NCBI GenBank assembly: GCA_035937795.1
Contig: DASZHO010000199.1
Span: 1-36,267, forward strand
Length of the DNA stretch: 36,267 nucleotides
Source of the DNA: JAMQPK01 sp035937795
GTDB taxonomy: Bacteria > Acidobacteriota > Vicinamibacteria > Vicinamibacterales > JAMQPK01
Direction: 5' to 3'
The notes beneath the pieces were generated by a model. The model was not told where the DNA came from and ran no database searches. It worked only from the letters and a program-made list of their open reading frames with translations. This document shows, piece after piece, positions 8,538-16,568 of the stretch. The translations under genes and the position numbers were made by a program. Numbering within the stretch: position 1 is the first letter of the stretch; every line of letters begins with the position of its first letter.

Positions 8538-9776
8538 TCAGGGGTGGAAGGCATGGCTCAGCTCGGCAAGCCCGACCTTCAACGTCGCGCGTGCGATGCG
8601 ATCGAGCTCCGGCTCCGGGCCGACGAGGTGGAACGTGCGGTGCACGTGCGTGTAATGCTCGCCGGGCGATAGGCTGAGCGCCGGCGATGACGTCTCGAGC
8701 TCGTAGAACGGACCGAGCGGCGGCTTGCCCGGCGCCGGCGGTCCGTCGTTGTAGCTGTTGACCACGTCGCCCTTGTAGGGCTCGGGCTGAATCTCCCACA
8801 TCGAGTTGACGTATCGCCGCTCGTCGGCAGGACGCGTGTACTGCACCAGCGTCAACACGTGCCCCGTCGCGTCGTAGCTGCCGAGCACGGGGAGCGCCCG
8901 CGACGGCGACAATCCGATCTTGCTGCGGTATTGCCCGTCGCCCCGAAAGAAGATCACCGAATCCTGGACGATGAGCCGATCGCCGGGAACCTTTCCGAAG
9001 TACTTGTCATTGACGATTGGCCCGAGCGTCAACTCCGGCCCAGGCGCGAACGGCAGAGCGATCGTTGTCTCGGGTGAAGGCCTGAACTGCCCCAGGATCC
9101 ACGCCGACACAAGCCCAGAGCCCGGCTGCCACTGCGCGATCCCGGCGTTGGTGACGGTGTTCGACGATTCGAACGCCACCACGCGCACCGCGTTGCCCGG
9201 TGAAGCGCCGAGGTGCGTTGCCACGTCAGCGCCGCTCAGCAGGCGAACGGTGCGGTCGACGTCGATCTCCAGCGGCATGCCTGAATAGCTCACGAGTCTC
9301 ATCCGCTTGCGGAAGCGGACGGCGGTTGCCGACTCGCTCGCAACATCCCACTTGCCCCAATCGAAGGGTTCCGGCACCTGCCAGTGGTCCAGATCGAACG
9401 GGTCGCCCGGCTTGAAGAAGAGCGCATACTGCCCCCCTTCCGGCCCCAGCCAGAAGCGATCTTCACCGCCAAAGACGTTCATGTGCGGCTGTCTCTCGCC
9501 CGAGGCGATCGCCGCCCGCCCAATCCATCCAAAGCTGGGCGCATCGCTCCCACCCGTTGTGCTCGTCAGCACGCGGCCCTGGTAGGCCGGCGCGACGGCT
9601 ACCCTGGCCGCTCCGGACGGTTCGTTGAGGAGGACGATCCCGGTGTGCTGCCGGAGGAACGTCAGGTCGGAGTCAAATTGCCCTGTGGGCATGGCCGCCA
9701 CCGGCTTATCGGGCGCACCGCAGCCGGCTACCCACAGGCAGGCGGCCACGCACATCGTTGCGGCGGTCGATCGCAT
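8538..9776 (-). CDS. DUF6786-like lipoprotein
   Basis: This 412-aa exported protein has a lipoprotein signal ending in the lipobox VAGC (CLWVAGCGAPDK). The body contains GVFGGEDRFWLGPEGGQYALFF-type sequence (from about residue 100) and PFDWGKWDVASES, which I associate with the DUF6786 family found in Bacteroidetes and Acidobacteria. The fold resembles carbohydrate-handling beta-sandwich proteins such as mutarotases, but no activity is established and no catalytic residues can be named. It is last in the row sigma - anti-sigma - DUF4097 - DUF4097 - this gene, 32 nt after the previous stop, so it is probably an effector of the same envelope response. Confidence 0.75.
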   Translation of the reverse strand: MRSTAATMCVAACLWVAGCGAPDKPVAAMPTGQFDSDLTFLRQHTGIVLLNEPSGAARVAVAPAYQGRVLTSTTGGSDAPSFGWIGRAAIASGERQPHMNVFGGEDRFWLGPEGGQYALFFKPGDPFDLDHWQVPEPFDWGKWDVASESATAVRFRKRMRLVSYSGMPLEIDVDRTVRLLSGADVATHLGASPGNAVRVVAFESSNTVTNAGIAQWQPGSGLVSAWILGQFRPSPETTIALPFAPGPELTLGPIVNDKYFGKVPGDRLIVQDSVIFFRGDGQYRSKIGLSPSRALPVLGSYDATGHVLTLVQYTRPADERRYVNSMWEIQPEPYKGDVVNSYNDGPPAPGKPPLGPFYELETSSPALSLSPGEHYTHVHRTFHLVGPEPELDRIARATLKVGLAELSHAFHP

Positions 9777-9808
9777 GAGGCCGTGATTCTACAGAAAGTG
9801 AAGACGAA

Positions 9809-10615
9809 TTACTTGCGTTTGCGGAGGTAGACGTTGCCGTTGAAGGTGCGGAGCTCGAATTCCGGGCCGCCGCCGTTGACCGATCCATAGATCGTGCTCT
9901 CGACCTTCAACCGGCGCATTCCGCTTCGGGAATCCTGTACGCCGGGCGTTGACGGGCCCGGCCGGGGGGCCACATCAAAATCGGTGTACACCTCACCATT
10001 GACGCTGCGCAGCTTGAGATCCGCCTTGATGCCGGCCGGCACGGTCACGTCGATTTCGCCATTCAACGAGGTGAACGACATCGGTTTCTGCGCCGCGGTC
10101 TGCGTCAAGATCACGAGCACCTTCCCGTTTGTGGCGTGCGCGACGACGGGACCGTCCACGTCGGTCAGCGCGATCGCCCCATTCGCGGTCGTGACTTCGA
10201 TCTCACCTCTCGCTCCTTCGACGGTAACACTGCCATTTGCGGTTTTGAGGCGAAGGTTCGTACGCAGCGGCACCTGGGCAGTGAGCGAGCCGCTGTCGCT
10301 CAGTTTGACCGACATGAGGTTGTTTGCTTCCTCAACGGTCAGAGGGGTTGGCGGCCGCAGGCGTGTGAGCCCCGACGCCACGGCGGGAGGAGTTGCTTCA
10401 CGCACAACGGCCGGCCCGCTCGAGAGGGTCACGTCTCTCACATCGGCGGCCTTCACCACGATCGCGGCGAGGCCAGCACTGACCTGGAGCGTTCCCGGCC
10501 TGGACGGGTCGCTGAAGGGAACGGCGACGGTTCCTTGGGCGGGCTGGCCGGCGACGATGGCTCCCGCGCAGCGGAGCGCGAGAAGAGATGCGCCGATCAA
10601 AACGAAACGTTTCAT
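9809..10615 (-). CDS. DUF4097-domain exported protein (second copy)
   Basis: This 268-aa protein has a signal peptide (MKRFVLIGASLLALRCAGAI) and a repetitive beta-strand domain rich in NG turns (TANGSVTVEG, TANGAIALTD, SLNGEIDVTV, SVNGEVYTDF, TFNGNVYLRK). This is the DUF4097 adhesin-like or toastrack-like pattern, expected to form a stacked beta-roll outside the cytoplasmic membrane. The start at MKRF is chosen because AAGGAC lies just upstream; an in-frame ATG 18 nt earlier lacks one. It aligns by eye with the gene immediately upstream, especially at the C-terminus, so the pair is probably a tandem duplication. It may have a role in envelope stress, as DUF4097 proteins do in Lia/PspC-type systems, but no ligand is known. 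Confidence 0.83.
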   Translation of the reverse strand: MKRFVLIGASLLALRCAGAIVAGQPAQGTVAVPFSDPSRPGTLQVSAGLAAIVVKAADVRDVTLSSGPAVVREATPPAVASGLTRLRPPTPLTVEEANNLMSVKLSDSGSLTAQVPLRTNLRLKTANGSVTVEGARGEIEVTTANGAIALTDVDGPVVAHATNGKVLVILTQTAAQKPMSFTSLNGEIDVTVPAGIKADLKLRSVNGEVYTDFDVAPRPGPSTPGVQDSRSGMRRLKVESTIYGSVNGGGPEFELRTFNGNVYLRKRK

Positions 10616-10645
10616 AACAATGTCCTTGCCCATTTGCGTCCTTGC

Positions 10646-11500
10646 CTATTTGCGGCGCAGGACCCGAACATCGCCGTTGACGCCGTCGAACGTGAGCTCA
10701 GGGCCACCGCGTCCGACCCGTACCGAGACGGACCGATTGCGTCGATACACATACCCGCCGTTCCGCCGCTCTCGAATTGGCGCGGCCGACGGTAGAGGCG
10801 CCGCGTCGAAATCGGTATAGAGACCTCCGTTGACCGTTTTCAGCTTGAGATCCGCATTGAGATCGGATGGGAGCGCCACGCTGACGCTGCCGTTGACCGT
10901 CTTGAACGCAGACGGCTTCTGCGGGCTCGCCGCAAACGACGCGCTCAGGCTTCCGTTCACGGTCTCCGCACGGCCCGATCCGCCAACATTCATCAGCTCG
11001 ACGCCGCCATTGACGTTGCGCATGTCGAAGTCGCCGTCGGTGTTGTTCACCGAGAGGGTGCCGCCATTTACACTGCAGGCTTTCACAATCACATGCTTCG
11101 GCACCCGGAGGTCGAAATCGACTCGTACTTGATAGCGCTCTTCGCGGGTCCCGTCGTGCCGCTGACGGCCGTTGTCGCAGCCGCAGTACTGTGGAGTCGC
11201 GCATACGCGAATGGCGGCCCCGCTCTGGGTGACGGTGAGGCCCTCCAATTGTTTGGCGCGGCTGACGTCTTCAACGGTCGCGGCCCGGATAATCGTGTCG
11301 GCCGTCATCTGAACGTCCTGACGGTCCTCACCCACGACCCGGATCGAGCCGTTGACGTCGCTGATCTCGATGGAGCGATTCTCAGGCTCGGCCCATCTGA
11401 CTGTTTGATGCGCCGTCTGGCGATCTTCAATGGGCAGCGTGGACCACGCGCCTGCTGCGAGCGCCGCTATGATCAATAACCTGGCTTGAACAAGCTTCAT
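10646..11500 (-). CDS. DUF4097-domain exported protein (first copy)
   Basis: This 284-aa protein starts at MKLVQARLLIIAALAAGAWS, a signal peptide, preceded by AAGGAGAGG. The mature part repeats short NG-turn strands (DVNGSIRVVG, SVNGGTLSVNN, NVNGGVELMN, TVNGSLSASF, TVNGSVSVAL, TVNGGLYTDF, GVNGDVRVLR), the DUF4097 pattern. It differs from its neighbour by a cysteine cluster, VCATPQYCGCDNG, that could bind a metal or form disulfides. It lies 11 nt after the anti-sigma gene, so it is probably part of the sigma regulon and operon. Substrate or partner is unknown. Confidence 0.83.
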   Translation of the reverse strand: MKLVQARLLIIAALAAGAWSTLPIEDRQTAHQTVRWAEPENRSIEISDVNGSIRVVGEDRQDVQMTADTIIRAATVEDVSRAKQLEGLTVTQSGAAIRVCATPQYCGCDNGRQRHDGTREERYQVRVDFDLRVPKHVIVKACSVNGGTLSVNNTDGDFDMRNVNGGVELMNVGGSGRAETVNGSLSASFAASPQKPSAFKTVNGSVSVALPSDLNADLKLKTVNGGLYTDFDAAPLPSAAPIRERRNGGYVYRRNRSVSVRVGRGGPELTFDGVNGDVRVLRRK

Positions 11501-11511
11501 GCGCCTCTCCT

Positions 11512-12291
11512 TCAGGAGCCAAGTTGTCGAAGGCTCCAAGCCGCGCGGCCGCGCACGGCCTCATTCGCTCCAGGGTTCTTCGAAAGAGTACTGAGCTGGG
11601 CAACGGCATCCGTATGTCTGGTTTCCACCATGAAATCGATCACCGCAATCTGGAGAAGAGGCGACGAGAGGTCACTCAGCGCCTCGGTGGTCGCCGCCCG
11701 GACGGCTTCCTGTTCGCTGAAGCGGCGAAGCGCATCAACGGTGGCAAGCCTCACGTTGACGTTTGGATCGTGCGTCAGCGTATCGAGCAGCGCAGAGACG
11801 ACCTCGGTGCCAGGGTCGTCAATCCGGGTGCTCCAATCGACGCCTCGAAGGCGCTCGGAAGCCGACGGCTGTTGCAGCAGCGACAGCGCCAGCATCTGCC
11901 GCGCGTCATGCAGCTCGACGCGCAGCTCGGCGGCATCGCGAGACAGCGGAACCGGAGTCCAATGGAATCCCACAAGGACACCGGAGAGGAGCAGCGCGAC
12001 GGCGATGCCCAATTGAAGAATGGGCTGCGCCGGCCACCGGGCCAGCCATCCTCGACGGCTTGCTCCCGGATGGGACTCGAGTGCCTCGCCGAAGCGGCTT
12101 CTCATGCCCGCGGTGTCGATCGGTTCCGCCGGCAACTGGCCGAGGGTCGTCCAGACAGCCTCCAGCTCCTTGTACTCGGCCCGACAAGCGGGACAAGCCG
12201 AAAGGTGCTCGCGGATTTCCGCGCGAGCGGAGTCCTCCACCTGATTGGTCAAATAGTCGGTGAGCCGGCTCTGAATCTCCTCACACCGCAT
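11512..12291 (-). CDS. Anti-sigma factor with zinc finger, one membrane span and HEAT-like sensor domain
   Basis: The 259-aa protein begins with a zinc-binding anti-sigma domain: Cys3, His29, Cys33 and Cys36 fit the ZAS pattern (C-x25-H-x3-C-x2-C). A single membrane span follows (LQLGIAVALLLSGVLVGFHW, about residues 90-110). The external part has a helical linker and then HEAT-like repeats (DPNVNVRLATVDALRRF; SSPLLQIAVIDFMVETR; NEAVRGRAAWSLRQLG). The expected role is to hold the neighbouring ECF sigma factor at the membrane and release it on a signal sensed outside. A GGAGAG site precedes the ATG, which overlaps the sigma stop by 11 nt, indicating translational coupling. Confidence 0.88.
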   Translation of the reverse strand: MRCEEIQSRLTDYLTNQVEDSARAEIREHLSACPACRAEYKELEAVWTTLGQLPAEPIDTAGMRSRFGEALESHPGASRRGWLARWPAQPILQLGIAVALLLSGVLVGFHWTPVPLSRDAAELRVELHDARQMLALSLLQQPSASERLRGVDWSTRIDDPGTEVVSALLDTLTHDPNVNVRLATVDALRRFSEQEAVRAATTEALSDLSSPLLQIAVIDFMVETRHTDAVAQLSTLSKNPGANEAVRGRAAWSLRQLGS

Positions 12292-12838
12292 TGTTCTCTC
12301 CGTCCGACAACCTTTTGAAAATATCCTTCAACTCCTTGAGCGCCCGATGAACCCGCACCTTGATCGTGCCCGTCTCGACCCCCAGAAGCTGCCCGATCTC
12401 CTCGTAACTCAGGCCGTGGTACCGCGCAAGCACCAGCAATTCCCGCTTGTCGTCGGCGAGCCGCATCATCGCCCGCCTCAATGCCTGGCTGTCCCTCCGG
12501 CTCTCCAGCTGTCTCGCCGGAGAAGGGTCAGGCGCCGGCACGTCAAGCACATCGTCTGGCGGCGGCTCCGGATCCGGCCGTTTCCTGAAGTAGTCGGCCC
12601 GCGCGTTCCTCGCAATGCGAAACGCCCAGGTTTCGAAGCAGCTGTCCTCGGTCCGATAGGTCCGGCGGTACTTCAGGATTCGGACGAAGACCTCCTGGAC
12701 GAGGTCCTCGGCGGCCGTGCGGTCTCCGGTTGTCCGGCTCAGAAAGTCGAAGAGCGCCGCGTGGTAGCGCTCGAAGAGCGTGCCCAGCTTTGCAACATCT
12801 CCGTTGCGAACCGCGAGCATCAGCTCTTCGTCCGTCAA
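12281..12838 (-). CDS. RNA polymerase ECF sigma factor (RpoE-like)
   Basis: The 185-aa product has region 2 (AAEDLVQEVFVRILKYRRTY, then WAFRIARNARADYFRKR) and region 4 (LARYHGLSYEEIGQLLGVET followed by GTIKVRVHRALKELKDIF), and no regions 1 or 3. The frame runs far upstream without a stop, but region 2.1 begins at LTDEELMLAVRNG, so I placed the start at the TTG of SGLTDEEL. The next in-frame candidate is the ATG at 12820. Neither has a good ribosome site. It is coupled to the zinc-finger anti-sigma gene and probably drives the genes that follow. The 38-nt gap after the OPT gene holds a TGTAACC element that may be its own promoter. Confidence 0.9.
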   Translation of the reverse strand: MTDEELMLAVRNGDVAKLGTLFERYHAALFDFLSRTTGDRTAAEDLVQEVFVRILKYRRTYRTEDSCFETWAFRIARNARADYFRKRPDPEPPPDDVLDVPAPDPSPARQLESRRDSQALRRAMMRLADDKRELLVLARYHGLSYEEIGQLLGVETGTIKVRVHRALKELKDIFKRLSDGENNAV

Positions 12839-12850
12839 TCCGCTATGTGT

Positions 12851-12881
12851 ATGAAAACTCTGGAACCACGGAAAGGTTACA
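12851..12881 (-). promoter_or_regulatory. Candidate autoregulated ECF promoter
   Basis: The minus strand has TGTAACC (12881-12875), overlapping the OPT stop codon, then 17 nt and an AT-rich TTTTCAT (12857-12851). AAC-containing -35 elements are typical for ECF sigma factors, which often transcribe their own operon. If used, the transcript would begin within a few nucleotides of the proposed TTG start, consistent with the missing ribosome site. This is a pattern match only. Confidence 0.25.
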
Positions 12882-14817
12882 TGACCGCCTTCAACATCCA
12901 CGCATAGAGCCACACGACAAGGCCGACGAAGCCGAGAAAGCCCAGCACATTCGCCGGCGGGAAATCCGGGGCGACGAGTGCAAGCGGCGCGTCGTTCGAG
13001 AACGCGACGATCAAGCCGGCGTTGAGCACGCCGAACAGACTCTCGCCCACGATCATGCCGGACGCAACCAGCGTCCCGAGCCGCTCCGCACGCTCCGGTG
13101 CGCGCGAGGCCTTCGCCCGGCTGTTGTACCAGTGCCCGACGCCGGCTCCCAGCACAACGGCGAAGGTCGCCGACATCGGGAGATAGATGCCGATCCCGAC
13201 TGCGAGCGGCGGGATACGCATCCGTTTCGCGAAACCGAGCGCAGCGTCGATCACGATGAGGATGACGCCCACGATCACACCAATGCCGATCATCTTCCAG
13301 TCGAGGTTGCCGCCGATGACACCCTGCGCGAGCGCCGAGATCAACGTCGCCTGCGGCGCCGGCAACGGATGCTGCGACACGACGGACAGATTCGGTGCGC
13401 CGGCGAACCCGTACGCGTGGGCCAGTAGATTCAGCACCGACGGGATCACGGCCGCGCCCGCGGCGACTCCAACGATGAGCGCCACCTGCTGCCGCCAGGG
13501 TGAGGCGCCCACGAGCTGACCGGTCTTGAGATCCTGCAGGTTGTCGTTCGAGATCGTCGCGCACGCGAAGACGATCGCCGTGATGAAGAGCGCGAAGGCC
13601 ACCAGAACCGGCCGCGTCTCAGGCGCCGGATGCATCGTCATCACGAGGATCGACGCGCACGTCACGATCGCGAGAATACCGACACCGGAAATCGGGCTGT
13701 TCGACGCGCCGATGAGCCCGGCCATGTAACCGCACACGCCAGCGATCAGGAATCCGACGATGAAGATGAACGGGACCGCAATCGCCGTCAGCATCCACGC
13801 GTGCGGTGCGAGCGTCGTCGAACTGGCAAACGTGAAGCTCAGCCACCCGGACACAACCAGACAGGCAATGGTGAGCGCGACGATCCAGCTCGCGGGCAGG
13901 TCCCGATCCAGATCGTCGCCGGTTGCCGACGCGCGCGACGACGAGATGGTCGACGCGAGGCCGCCAACGACGGGCTTGGCCAGCGTGGCGAGCGTCCAGA
14001 TGGCCGAGACGCCGATCGTGCCGGCGCCGATGAAGCGCACCTGATGGCGCCAGATGTCGCTCGCGTGCGTGGCGAAGTCGACGCCCGCCGCGACCGGCTG
14101 GAGGTGCGTGAGAATCGGCACCGCGCCCGCCCACGCGATGAGGAGCCCGGCGAGCATCGCGAGGCCGACCGATAATCCGACAAGATGACCGGCGCCGAAC
14201 AGCGCCAGCGACCACGCAATGTTGTAGCCGCTTGCGGCCGTCCGGCCGACGCGGAAGAAGGCCGTCACCTCCGAGGCCGCGATCTGGGTGGCGGTCACGA
14301 TCGCGAGCCCGGCCGAGGCGACCGAGCCGAGAATTACCGCAATCAATCCCTCGCGCGCTTCACGCGGGTCGTCCTGCCCTTCGCCGCGCGCGCCGGATCC
14401 GACCTTCAGGACTTCGGCAGCAGCCACGCCTTCCGGATACGGCAGATCGGAATTCGTCACGAGCGCCCGCCGGAGCGGAATCGTGAACAGCACGCCGAGA
14501 ACGCCGCCGCTCACGCAGATGAGGAACGACTGCCAGAATGGGAAACCGGTCCACCAGCCAACGATGACGAGGCCCGGCAGCACGAAGATGATCGCCGACA
14601 GCGTGCCGGCAGCCGACGCGACGGTCTGCACGATGTTGTTCTCGAGGATCGACGAATCGCGCACGACGCTGAGGACCGCCATCGAAATGACCGCCGCCGG
14701 AATAGACGAGGCGAATGTCAGCCCGACCTTGAGACCGAGATAGACATTGGCGGCGGTAAAGACGGTGGTGAGAAGCGCGCCGAGCACCAGGCCGCGAACG
14801 GTGAGTTCCTTCTTCAT
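12877..14817 (-). CDS. OPT-family oligopeptide (or metal-chelate) transporter
   Basis: This 646-aa polytopic membrane protein is of typical length for bacterial OPT proteins. The N-terminus (KKELTVRGLVLGALLTTVFT then AANVYLGLKVGLTFASSIPA) and the motif TNSDLPYPEGVAAAEVLKVG are hallmarks of the superfamily. About 14-16 membrane segments are visible. OPT proteins are proton-coupled importers of small peptides or, in the YSL branch, metal chelates; which one applies here cannot be told. It is on the same strand as the ECF sigma gene 38 nt downstream, but its membership of that operon is uncertain. Confidence 0.92.
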   Translation of the reverse strand: MKKELTVRGLVLGALLTTVFTAANVYLGLKVGLTFASSIPAAVISMAVLSVVRDSSILENNIVQTVASAAGTLSAIIFVLPGLVIVGWWTGFPFWQSFLICVSGGVLGVLFTIPLRRALVTNSDLPYPEGVAAAEVLKVGSGARGEGQDDPREAREGLIAVILGSVASAGLAIVTATQIAASEVTAFFRVGRTAASGYNIAWSLALFGAGHLVGLSVGLAMLAGLLIAWAGAVPILTHLQPVAAGVDFATHASDIWRHQVRFIGAGTIGVSAIWTLATLAKPVVGGLASTISSSRASATGDDLDRDLPASWIVALTIACLVVSGWLSFTFASSTTLAPHAWMLTAIAVPFIFIVGFLIAGVCGYMAGLIGASNSPISGVGILAIVTCASILVMTMHPAPETRPVLVAFALFITAIVFACATISNDNLQDLKTGQLVGASPWRQQVALIVGVAAGAAVIPSVLNLLAHAYGFAGAPNLSVVSQHPLPAPQATLISALAQGVIGGNLDWKMIGIGVIVGVILIVIDAALGFAKRMRIPPLAVGIGIYLPMSATFAVVLGAGVGHWYNSRAKASRAPERAERLGTLVASGMIVGESLFGVLNAGLIVAFSNDAPLALVAPDFPPANVLGFLGFVGLVVWLYAWMLKAVM

Positions 14818-14889
14818 GCCGCCACAATCCTAGCCCGGACGCGTCCCTGCACACATGAGCCGGCCACGTTCTCGTGGCGACATGAAGCG

Positions 14890-15849
14890 TTACCAGCTGC
14901 CCGAGGCGCCGCCGCCGCCGGAGCTGCCGCCGCCGCCGGAGAACCCGCCCGACGAGAACCCACCGGACGAGAATCCAGCCCCGGACGAGCTGAGGGTAAA
15001 GCCGCCGACGCTGGCCGTGCCTTTCGTCTTCAGATCGACGGCGGCTTTCTTGTACCAATCGGTGCGGCCGACCATCACCTTCGCAATCGGATAGCCGATG
15101 ACATAAGCCGCCAGCAGGACCAGCGACGGTATCGGTCCGATGATGGCCATCGGGAACATCGTCCAGAACGGAATCAGGAACACGTACAGGAACCATCCCT
15201 CCCCTCCGGGCGTCATCACGCCCAGCACGGTGAACAGCCCGATGATGCTGAAGGCGAAGACGCCAAAGAGAATGCGCTGGGGCCACGGGAGGGCAGGCGC
15301 ATTGAAGCGCATCGCGGGCCGTGATCTGGCGCGGGTATCGACCGCGCGTGCGACATCTGGTCTTCCTTCGAGCCGTCCAATAATCGCTGCGACACCATCT
15401 TCGATGCCCCGGTCGTAATCGCCCTCTTTGAATCGGGGCGTCATCACGCCGCGGATGATTTGCCCGCAGGCGCCGTCGGTCAGGGTCGGCTCGAGACCAT
15501 ACCCGACCTCGATGCGCACCTTGCGATCCTGCGGCACGACGATGACGAGGACGCCGTTGTCTTTGCCCTTCTGGCCGAGTTTCCAGGCTGCGAACACCTT
15601 GACGGCGTAATCCTCGATGCTCTCGGGCTGGATCGTCGGCACCGTCAGGACGACGACCTGATTGCCGGTCGAGTCCTCATGGTTCTTCAGCACCGTCGTC
15701 AGACGGGCGCGCGTCTCCAGCGTGATGATATTCGCTTCGTCGACGACCCGGCCGGTGAGGTAGGGCACGTCGACGGCGGACAGGATCGTTGCGGCCGCGA
15801 AGATCGCGATCGCCAGGAGTGTGACGAATCGCTTCATGCGGCGCGTCAT
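14890..15849 (-). CDS. TPM-domain membrane protein with glycine-rich tail (YgcG family)
   Basis: The 319-aa protein has a signal or anchor segment (FVTLLAIAIFAAATILSAVD), then a TPM domain (VPYLTGRVVDEANIITLETR, NHEDSTGNQVVVLTVPTIQP, DNGVLVIVVPQDRKVRIEVG, YGLEPTLTDGACGQIIR), two membrane spans around residues 205-260 and a Gly/Ser/Phe-rich tail ending GASGSW. TPM proteins are periplasmic-facing and often sit near LemA; some have phosphatase activity or act in photosystem repair, but no role is established here. I chose the ATG at 15849 because it overlaps the upstream stop in ATGA and follows GAGGAG. No lemA gene is nearby. Confidence 0.88.
   Translation of the reverse strand: MTRRMKRFVTLLAIAIFAAATILSAVDVPYLTGRVVDEANIITLETRARLTTVLKNHEDSTGNQVVVLTVPTIQPESIEDYAVKVFAAWKLGQKGKDNGVLVIVVPQDRKVRIEVGYGLEPTLTDGACGQIIRGVMTPRFKEGDYDRGIEDGVAAIIGRLEGRPDVARAVDTRARSRPAMRFNAPALPWPQRILFGVFAFSIIGLFTVLGVMTPGGEGWFLYVFLIPFWTMFPMAIIGPIPSLVLLAAYVIGYPIAKVMVGRTDWYKKAAVDLKTKGTASVGGFTLSSSGAGFSSGGFSSGGFSGGGGSSGGGGASGSW
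14904..14980. repeat. GC-rich triplet and 15-nt repeats encoding the Gly-rich tail
   Basis: On the plus strand this is a run of GCC/CCG triplets, two near-identical copies of a gccgccgccgccgga block, followed by repeats of gagaayccnccsgac. On the coding strand they give GFSSGGFSSGGFSGGGG. The repeat tract lies at the 3' end of the TPM gene and is prone to slippage, so tail length may vary between strains. Confidence 0.7.
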
Positions 15850-16496
15850 GCGCCGCGCTCCTCGATCGGCCGACTGGTAAGATTCGTGCCAGATGCCTGC
15901 AGCGGGCGAAAACCCTTGTCGACCAGCAATGTCTCGAGGGCGGTCAGCGCTTCCTGCAGCGCGTGAAACGGGGTTTCCCGCCGCAACCGCGGCGTCATGC
16001 GCGCGACGATGGCGTCCCAATCGGCGTCGGTCACACGATTCCGGAATCCGGCGTCGGGAACTATCTCGATGCGACGCTCGAAGAGGCTCAGCAGGATCAG
16101 CACGCCGGTGTGAAGAGCCGCCCGGTGCAGCTCGTAGCGCAGAAACAGCGAGCGGGCGTGAACCTGCACTTCAACGTGGCACCGCGCCGACGGCAAAAAG
16201 AGCCGCGCGAGTGCGGGAATGAGCACGGCAGCCAATGCCGCGGCGGCGCCGGCGGCCAGAATGGAGACCGCCTGCAGCAGCGGCGTCGAGGCGGTGACCC
16301 ACTCGGGACGCAGCGCGTCCCCGATCACGATGAAGAGCGCGGCGGCCGTGGCACCAAAGGCAAACGCCTTCCACGGCAGTTCGACGTAGGAGTCCGACCT
16401 GGCGACCACCGCGGTGACCACCTGCACACCCGTGCGCGATTCGATGCGGGCCACATGCGCAGCAATCGTCTCAGCTTCGGCCGGGGTTACGAACAT
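15846..16496 (-). CDS. TPM-domain membrane protein
   Basis: This 216-aa protein combines an N-terminal part of a TPM fold (AAHVARIESRTGVQVVTAVV) with two membrane segments (about residues 43-110) and a C-terminal TPM half (RAALHTGVLILLSLFERRIE, IVPDAGFRNRVTDADWDAIV, ARMTPRLRRETPFHALQEAL). It has no cleavable signal peptide. Its stop overlaps the start of the next TPM gene in ATGA, so the two are made together and may form a complex. No clear ribosome site precedes the ATG. The biochemical role is unknown. Confidence 0.82.
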   Translation of the reverse strand: MFVTPAEAETIAAHVARIESRTGVQVVTAVVARSDSYVELPWKAFAFGATAAALFIVIGDALRPEWVTASTPLLQAVSILAAGAAAALAAVLIPALARLFLPSARCHVEVQVHARSLFLRYELHRAALHTGVLILLSLFERRIEIVPDAGFRNRVTDADWDAIVARMTPRLRRETPFHALQEALTALETLLVDKGFRPLQASGTNLTSRPIEERGA

Positions 16497-16568
16497 GATG
16501 TCAAAAGGCGGGTCGGGCGCACCAGTCGGCGTATCGGCTCAAGAGAGGTACAGCGCCATGCCGCCAGT

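Noticed and set aside
12839..13564. An N-terminal extension of the sigma factor frame
   Set aside because: It is Arg-rich shadow of the OPT gene; sigma region 2 begins only at about 12838.
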